Assembly: GCA_002751075.1 (NCBI GenBank) | Contig: NAOQ01000863.1 | Span: forward strand, 14,376-25,269 | Length of the DNA: 10,894 nucleotides | Reading direction: 5' to 3' | Source of the DNA: Ichthyophonus hoferi | Taxonomy: Eukaryota; Opisthokonta; Ichthyosporea; Ichthyophonida; Ichthyophonidae | Shown here: positions 6,852 through 10,894 of the stretch, in pieces | How positions within the stretch are numbered: position 1 is the stretch's first letter | Layout of the letters: each line of letters opens with the position of its first letter | Notes under the pieces: generated by a model | Databases searched by the model: none | The model's input: only the letters and a program-made list of their open reading frames with translations | What the model was told of the DNA's origin: nothing | Made by a program: the position numbers and the translations under genes

Positions 6852-6892
6852 TAATTAATGACATCTAATTAATTATCTGATGTCATTAATTA
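6852..6892. repeat. Perfect 14-bp inverted repeat
   Basis: TAATTAATGACATC at 6852-6865 is mirrored by GATGTCATTAATTA at 6879-6892 around a 13-base loop that itself contains TAATTAATTA. This is the longest perfect stem I found in the window. It could be a remnant of a terminal-inverted-repeat element or a paired homeodomain-type TAAT site cluster. Confidence 0.85.
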
Positions 6893-7254
6893 TATTTGAT
6901 TGGGACTAGATGTTTAGTGAAGTTTAGCACGTAAATTTACCGTGGCTTATGGAAGGGTTTGGGCATTTGCATTTTTTAATCACACAAAGTGATTGATAAA
7001 AGTATACGTGATACATTACATCATTTTATATAATTAATTGGATAAATTAAAATGAAAACATGTTGAATAACATTAAGATTGTGTCCTTTTTTAATATAAT
7101 GTTTTTCTTAAAGACCTATCATTTTACCAACTGGAATTGATTATGAACTAAAAACCATGTAATTAATAATTACAGATTTAGTCGGAACCTGATTTTTATG
7201 TGTTGCATGATAAAGTTTGTACAAGAAACTTTATTTTTAACCCTTCTTTATAGG
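6893..7254. other. Non-coding AT-rich stretch with small hairpins
   Basis: No gene is supported. Short fold-backs occur: AATCAC/GTGATT near 6978-6994, GTAATT/AATTAC near 7159-7173 and TAAAGTTT/AAACTTTA near 7211-7233. Around 7236-7253 a TAACCCTTCTTTATAG string looks like a good + strand splice acceptor. Confidence 0.5.
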
Positions 7255-7305
7255 CCGTTATGACAGTTTTGAGGAGTGCTACTTGAACACTTGCAGTTTC
7301 TAGAA

Positions 7306-7552
7306 TTAAGTGAAAGTCGGCAATTCATTCAGCAACGAGTTAGAGTGAGTGGGACAAAATAAATTAAGAGTTGAACTATCTTCAGAAAGCAGTGAAAAAG
7401 GTAATTTTTCAGAGGATCTTGACTCCAGTTCAGGTGAAACAGAAAACAGACACCTTGTGTCCATTGAAAGTGAAGCTAAGTATTCTGATTCAAGCTTAGA
7501 TTCCAACAGAAAGAGATCAAATCCAAATCAGGAAAGTCAAATAGACTACTAA
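7306..7552. CDS. Coding-like stretch, open on both strands
   Basis: On the + strand a frame from 7349 to TAA at 7550-7552 encodes an acidic Ser-rich peptide (ELSSESSEKGNFSEDLDSSS, then ETENRHLVSIESEAKYSD, ending NQESQIDY). It has no ATG, so it would need an upstream exon; CTTCAG at 7379-7384 is a usable acceptor inside it. On the minus strand a frame ending at TAA 7306-7308 encodes SKLESEYLASLSMDTRCLFS and ends LLNELPTFT, with AATAAA (minus) about 70 bases further. Both read as plausible protein, but at most one is likely real. I favour neither strongly, and no family is recognised. Confidence 0.35.
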
Positions 7553-7654
7553 TCAAATACATATACACAGTTAGAATGCCAACGACACCAGACCAACATC
7601 ATTAGCTTGTTTACTAAGCAACAAGCTTCCTTGATCCAATCTTTGTATGTATAT

Positions 7655-8323
7655 TCAAACAGGCAGTGGAAATGGAAAAAAATATTTGGGATCAAAAGGT
7701 TGAAAAGTTAGCTTGGTGAAATTGGCAGGAAAGTATTGACATGGTTGTGCAGTTTTATATTTAAAATAATTATCCTCATTGGTTGAGAATGTAGTAGGTT
7801 TTGATGGCTTTTGTGTCCTGATTGAAAGGTTGGAATTAATAGAGAAATCCATTGGTTGATATTCCCACTGATTGAATTGTATTGTGAAACCACTTATTAA
7901 AGTTATCATTTTGATTATGTTATAACTCATTTGAGCCATACTGCTGTTTGAAGTTTTGATGAAGTGGTTAGAAAAGTTTTGTGTGTCAATCAGCATGGGT
8001 GTAGCTCCCTGTTTCATGGGAACTATGGTAGATAATAGAATAGCATTGTATTTTTGGAATAGGAGAATTTTTGTTGTGTTATGGGAGATATCAGTAACTT
8101 TAGCAGTGTTACCAGATAGAGGGTTATGCTTAGAAAAATGAAGGTAATGTCTAGTAAGGTTAAGAGAAGAGTAGTGACGTGAAAGATATGTTGAAGGCCC
8201 AATAACCCTATTGTAGATCTGGTTAATACAGAATCTACCCCTATTGATAACAATAGATCCGGATTTCCTACTTGGGCTGTCAATTTCTCTTTCACGGTCG
8301 GGTGGGGTTTGAGGTATTTCAAG
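7655..8323 (-). CDS. Unidentified 222-codon open frame, A/C-rich strand
   Basis: This is by far the longest complex open frame in the window, with its stop at 7655-7657. Recognisable stretches are DSPSRKSGSIVINRGRFCI, NTTKILLFQKYNAILLSTIV, PMKQGATPMLIDTQNFSNHF and a C terminus PFDPKYFFPFPLPV. The first ATG codes for residue 103 of the open frame (start at 8017), so either translation begins there (120 aa) or the upstream part is spliced in. Coding-like sequence continues on the same strand to about 8640 but appears interrupted. The coding strand is rich in A and C and poor in G, unlike the SUGCT exons. It could be an unknown gene or an old, broken mobile-element remnant; I cannot name a family. 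Confidence 0.4.
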   Translation of the reverse strand, partial: LEIPQTPPDREREIDSPSRKSGSIVINRGRFCINQIYNRVIGPSTYLSRHYSSLNLTRHYLHFSKHNPLSGNTAKVTDISHNTTKILLFQKYNAILLSTIVPMKQGATPMLIDTQNFSNHFIKTSNSSMAQMSYNIIKMITLISGFTIQFNQWEYQPMDFSINSNLSIRTQKPSKPTTFSTNEDNYFKYKTAQPCQYFPANFTKLTFQPFDPKYFFPFPLPV

Positions 8324-8640
8324 TCAATTAGTTCTTGATTATTAAGAGAATAGCATAGCCATGTGTTCTGATAAGTTTAATTATTGGCAATCACCAGGGA
8401 AGTAGCACCTGGATTAGTTAATCTAGAGTTGGTCTTAAAATGTATGTAATCTAAATGTGAAGTGTTTAATATGCTAATTATCTTAAGATTAAGGGCCTCC
8501 CAGGACATTCTAGAAAGTAGACTAACAGTTTTTAATCATTCAGGAAACTCACTAAAAGCTTTTATTATAATATTCCTGTGATACTTTATTAGAAGGACCA
8601 GGCTGGTTTTGTAATTAATTATCTGCAATATGATTAAACG
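8324..8640 (-). pseudogene. Decayed coding-like stretch next to the 222-codon frame
   Basis: On the minus strand this segment carries protein-like text, for example SRMSWEALNLKIISILNTSH and SRLTNPGATSLVIANN. It shares the A/C strand bias of the neighbour at 7655-8323. It looks broken, with a few interruptions. An ancient element or pseudogene is the simplest reading. The family is not identified, and a Bel/Pao-like origin crossed my mind without real support. Confidence 0.3.
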
Positions 8641-9457
8641 ATTTGATAAAAGCCTACACAGCTAGCAATTTATATACCTACTAGACGTTTTAGTTAATTA
8701 TTACATTTGTTTTGGTTAATTACAGTATGATAAACAACTATTTGCCTGAGTTGGAATATTATTAATTGTGTGCTAAGCATTAATATATTATTTGATGGTT
8801 ACTTCTAACACCTAAATGTGCTGACATAATAAACTGATTCTACTTTAATTTTGTCTTGCTTCATGTATTAGTAATAAATAACAGTACATAATATTATATA
8901 TAGTAATTCTAACTTTATATAGTTTCTTTCAACTATATGTTGATTGGTGTGGTACCTTAGTGTATGATGGCCATTGGTTCATATCTTGCAAATCCAGTGA
9001 TTGTAATTAATTTGCAATCATTATGTGAATAATAATAATTGTGATCATCGCAAAAATTCATACATACTTCAGAAGTAAATATATATGGCAGTGCCTCCAA
9101 TTACCCGAGGGTGTCTTACAATAATGCCTAATATATTTTGAGTAGATTTCGTCTTCCATTTATATTTGTTTTAACAGTCCATCATTTTTCTAATATTCAT
9201 GGGTTTTAAAGTAGATATACCTGAATATATTTATATAGATGCAATGACTGTATCATATACAACATATTATTGAGGAAGTAGTATCTAGTATAGAAGAAAT
9301 AAACACGCTCAATAAAATGGACATGTGCATGGGCATGTACAGTGTTGGAAAGAAAAGGAAAAAAGGAGGATAGTTGTGTGTTAATATATTATAGAGAAAA
9401 ATTGAGCACATATAAAAACACTGTCTACCTACTGATAGCATAAATCTATTATTAAAA
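8641..9457. other. Intergenic stretch, no gene supported
   Basis: AT-rich sequence with scattered TTAATTA motifs. A 62-codon minus-strand frame at 9253-9441 is mostly hydrophobic and Cys/Tyr/Ile-rich, and it lies beyond the poly(A) signal of the minus-strand gene upstream of it, so I do not call it. A TTGTTTTGGTTAATTACAG string near 8708-8726 (+) resembles an acceptor, but only seven codons follow before a stop. Confidence 0.45.
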
Positions 9458-9463
9458 TTTATT
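9458..9463 (-). promoter_or_regulatory. Poly(A) signal of the minus-strand candidate gene
   Basis: AATAAA on the minus strand (TTTATT on +) lies about 97 bases after the stop codon at 9560 and is followed by T-rich sequence. The position fits a transcript end. Confidence 0.5.
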
Positions 9464-9559
9464 GAAAACAGTATCTGATCCAGATAAAAAAAAAGGCAAT
9501 AACAAATTGATAATTGATTTGTAGAGTCAAAGCTTGTACACTTGTATGAGATAGTTAAA

Positions 9560-9807
9560 TTAATTCATATTCAGTCTACTTAATTGCAATGATAAAATTA
9601 TTGTATCTTCTGTTGAATCTATTACAACTCTTACTTTTTTGGAATTATCAGTATCAACAGAGATAGATGCCTTGCCAGTATTTTTAGTACCTACAATAAC
9701 AGGGATATGTGTATGCTTTGTGTGAAAATATACTAATATTTTCTGGTCTGGATAATTTTTCTTTTTAACTTTTCTCTTGTGTTTAGTCATAGTTCCTTTA
9801 ACTAAAG
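9560..9807 (-). CDS. Unidentified gene, terminal exon candidate
   Basis: After an AACCAG acceptor the exon starts with two bases that complete a split codon, then reads LVKGTMTKHKRKVKKKNYPD, QKILVYFHTKHTHIPVIVGT, KNTGKASISVDTDNSKKVRV and VIDSTEDTIILSLQLSRLNM before Asn and TAA. A basic Lys/Arg cluster (HKRKVKKK) is followed by a segment with alternating hydrophobic residues, as in a beta-rich fold. The Lys cluster could act as a nuclear signal or nucleic-acid contact, which is inference. An ATG at 9788-9790 would allow a 76-residue single-exon reading, but the upstream exons match in phase. No family is recognised. Confidence 0.55.
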
Positions 9808-9874
9808 CTGGTTATTTTTATTTATGATTGGGTGCTTGCCATTTATATTTGATTTATTTGGTTTAAATACTTAC
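9808..9874 (-). other. 67-nt intron with consensus donor
   Basis: It begins GTAAGT (perfect consensus) and ends AACCAG on the minus strand. The exons on both sides break a codon after its first base, so the reading frame is kept (C plus CT gives Pro). The body is A-rich with no long pyrimidine tract. Confidence 0.5.
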
Positions 9875-9952
9875 GGCTTGTTAAACTGATTGTTGATATT
9901 TTTGCATTATTTGCATATTTAGAACCATAATGAACACTAACACAGCTAACAT
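9875..9952 (-). CDS. Unidentified gene, internal exon candidate
   Basis: It is 78 nt long and encodes VSCVSVHYGSKYANNAKIST then ISLTS, with a split codon at each end (phase 1 in, phase 1 out). It follows a weak ACAAAG acceptor and precedes the consensus GTAAGT donor. The other two frames contain stops, so the choice of frame comes from phase and openness. Confidence 0.5.
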
Positions 9953-10012
9953 CTTTGTATATTTAAATAACTATAGTATCTAAACATTTTTACTGAGTAT
10001 ATCAAAGCTTAC
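9953..10012 (-). other. 60-nt intron with consensus donor
   Basis: It starts GTAAGC directly after CAAG (AAG/GTAAGC, near-perfect donor) and ends ATACAAAG. Phase 1 is kept (G plus AT gives Asp). It is one of several introns of 48-97 nt in this half of the window. Confidence 0.5.
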
Positions 10013-10097
10013 CTTGTACTATACACCAATTTTTATTCCTGATTGATTCGGGATTGATATCTTCATTAGTATAGCGATGAGTTAATACCCTATGTTT
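10013..10097 (-). CDS. Unidentified gene, internal exon candidate
   Basis: It encodes KHRVLTHRYTNEDINPESIR then NKNWCIVQ and ends in phase 1 at a strong AAG/GTAAGC donor. The acceptor is taken as TTAGTAG before 10097 (phase 0); ACATAG before 10089 is an alternative. The amino-acid mix (Asn, Asp, Glu, Trp, Cys, His) is typical of a folded domain and not of AT-run DNA. Confidence 0.48.
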
Positions 10098-10194
10098 CTA
10101 CTAATAAGGATATTTATAATAAAGGTTATTAAGACAACGCCACTATTTTTTAAATTAATAATTTGTAATTTCTTATTGCTATAATCATATATAC

Positions 10195-10320
10195 ATATAT
10201 AAATAAACTATTGTGTATAATGTTCTTAATGTAGTCTATAAATCGTTCTTCCTTTTGTGATTGGCATTCCAGAATCACAAAAACCTTGAGAAACGCGAGA
10301 TCACATGATGTAATTGGTAA
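10195..10320 (-). CDS. Unidentified gene, further upstream exon candidate
   Basis: The frame is open from 10320 and reads ITSCDLAFLKVFVILECQSQ then KEERFIDYIKNIIHNSLFIY. It reaches a possible GTATAT donor in phase 0, matching the phase-0 start of the exon at 10097 across a 97-nt intron. The 5' boundary is uncertain; TTTCTCAAG inside the frame (ending near 10284) is a possible acceptor. This is the weakest of the four exons. Confidence 0.33.
10253..10282. repeat. Perfect 10-bp hairpin
   Basis: TTTTGTGATT (10253-10262) pairs with AATCACAAAA (10273-10282) around the 10-base loop GGCATTCCAG. It lies within the candidate exon 10195-10320, so it may simply be a coding coincidence. Confidence 0.8.
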
Positions 10321-10408
10321 TTATAGTGAATAACGTGATTGCTTCCAATTGTAATTTCAAATAATAAAAAAATCCTCAGCACAATTTATGAATAGTATGG
10401 GCCATTGA

Positions 10409-10465
10409 CTGTAAATAGAAAAGGAGAGGAGCACAGAGGTGGGAGAGAAAAAATAAAAAATGAAA
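10409..10465 (-). other. Strong polypyrimidine tract and CAG acceptor
   Basis: Read on the minus strand, a long run of C and T (TCTCTCCCACCTCTGTGCTC, then CTCTCCTTTTCTATTTACAG) ends in AG at 10409-10410. The next bases, on the minus strand from 10408, would open a short frame (QWPILFINCAEDFFII) before a stop. It suggests an exon of a minus-strand transcript starts at 10408, but I cannot link it in phase to the exons downstream. Confidence 0.4.
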
Positions 10466-10521
10466 AGTGGGTGTCCATATCCATAGTTGTGAATGACATC
10501 TAAATACATAAATACATGGCA

Positions 10522-10713
10522 TTAGTGCTTATTAATAACATGTCGCAAAAAGATAGTTGTACCACAAACCATCAGTGATGTTGCCTGTTTAAAGAGAAAC
10601 CATCTTTTAAACCCAATAAATGCAGTGGAAATTATCAGTCTCTTAATTAAAATTAGTAAATGATCCTGTTGCATTAAACTGCTTATACTTATGACGGGAA
10701 TTGAGAATGACAT
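10522..10713 (-). CDS. Doubtful 63-codon open frame
   Basis: An ATG-initiated minus-strand frame starts MSFSIPVISISSLMQQDHLL, continues with a hydrophobic ILIKRLIISTAFIGF and a C-terminal half ending LRHVINKH. A CTCTTTAAACAG string inside it looks like a splice acceptor, so only its last third might be exonic. No family is recognised. It could be an upstream part of the minus-strand gene or chance. Confidence 0.25.
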   Translation of the reverse strand: MSFSIPVISISSLMQQDHLLILIKRLIISTAFIGFKRWFLFKQATSLMVCGTTIFLRHVINKH

Positions 10714-10894
10714 TAACCAATTATAATTTATTTAAATTGAATATTCCTCAGTCATTGGTTTTAGAAATTAGTACATATTTTAGGTCAAAAGAAGTCACTC
10801 TACACAATTTAAAATCCTATTCGTTATAGGAATAAAATTGTATTAAAAGCTATCTAGGATGTAAATATTGTAAAGGGAAAATATTTTCCCATCT

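Noticed and set aside
8727-8750. Acceptor-like TTACAG followed by a seven-codon + frame
   Set aside because: Too short to support, and no upstream exon on this strand can be placed.
9253-9441. 62-codon hydrophobic minus-strand frame
   Set aside because: It lies downstream of a plausible poly(A) signal, has no splice support and is biased toward Ile, Phe and Cys from T-rich DNA.
1-10894. CRISPR array, rRNA or tRNA genes
   Set aside because: No regularly spaced identical repeats with unique spacers, no rRNA core sequence and no tRNA A-box/B-box pair with a cloverleaf were seen.

Overview
The window is eukaryotic nuclear DNA. It is AT-rich, has spliced genes with GT/AG introns and AATAAA-type poly(A) signals, and is dense in microsatellites. 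There are no operons and no ribosome binding sites. The one gene I can name is the 3' part of an animal-type SUGCT (succinate/hydroxymethylglutarate CoA-transferase, CoA-transferase family III) on the + strand. Two unidentified candidate genes have very short introns (about 48-97 nt), next to the repeat-swollen SUGCT introns (732-905 nt). A low-GC invertebrate with a mix of tiny and long introns fits; a sponge-like animal is one guess, but the sequence does not settle the phylum.

Layout. 1-347 is the end of an upstream SUGCT intron: an ACTATT/ATT microsatellite, then a long C/T-rich tract ending in a splice acceptor. 348-3418 holds the last four SUGCT exons (348-597, 1330-1448, 2354-2417, 3270-3418), whose splice phases agree (1, 0, 1) and which encode 193 residues plus stop. 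Its introns are filled with ATT, CTAC, ACTATAT and AATAT repeats. Two pieces of SUGCT are tandemly duplicated and decayed: the end of exon 1330-1448 reappears at 1591-1650, and the last-exon end plus 3' UTR reappears at 3573-3737, bringing a second AATAAA.

3740-5080 is mostly non-coding as far as I can see. It contains a GC-richer patch that folds into nested stems (4153-4219), a bulged hairpin (4528-4568) and one 75-codon open frame of doubtful status. 5086-5335 (-) is a Ser-rich open frame that could be a terminal exon. 5865-6273 (+) is a candidate three-exon gene end with a consensus GTAAGT donor, phase-compatible introns and a downstream AATAAA. 6300-7250 has short repeats and hairpins but no gene I can support. 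7255-7552 has coding-like open frames on both strands. 7655-8640 (-) is an A/C-rich coding-like stretch with a 222-codon uninterrupted frame, probably an unidentified gene or an old decayed element. 8640-9457 shows no gene I can support. 9458-10320 (-) is a candidate gene 3' end: four exons, three short introns, two of them with GTAAG donors, matching phases and an AATAAA. The last 500 bases carry a strong minus-strand polypyrimidine/CAG acceptor and a 63-codon open frame without a firm assignment.

Only the SUGCT product has a known role: transfer of CoA from succinyl-CoA to dicarboxylates such as glutarate in mitochondria. No functional link among the neighbours can be inferred.
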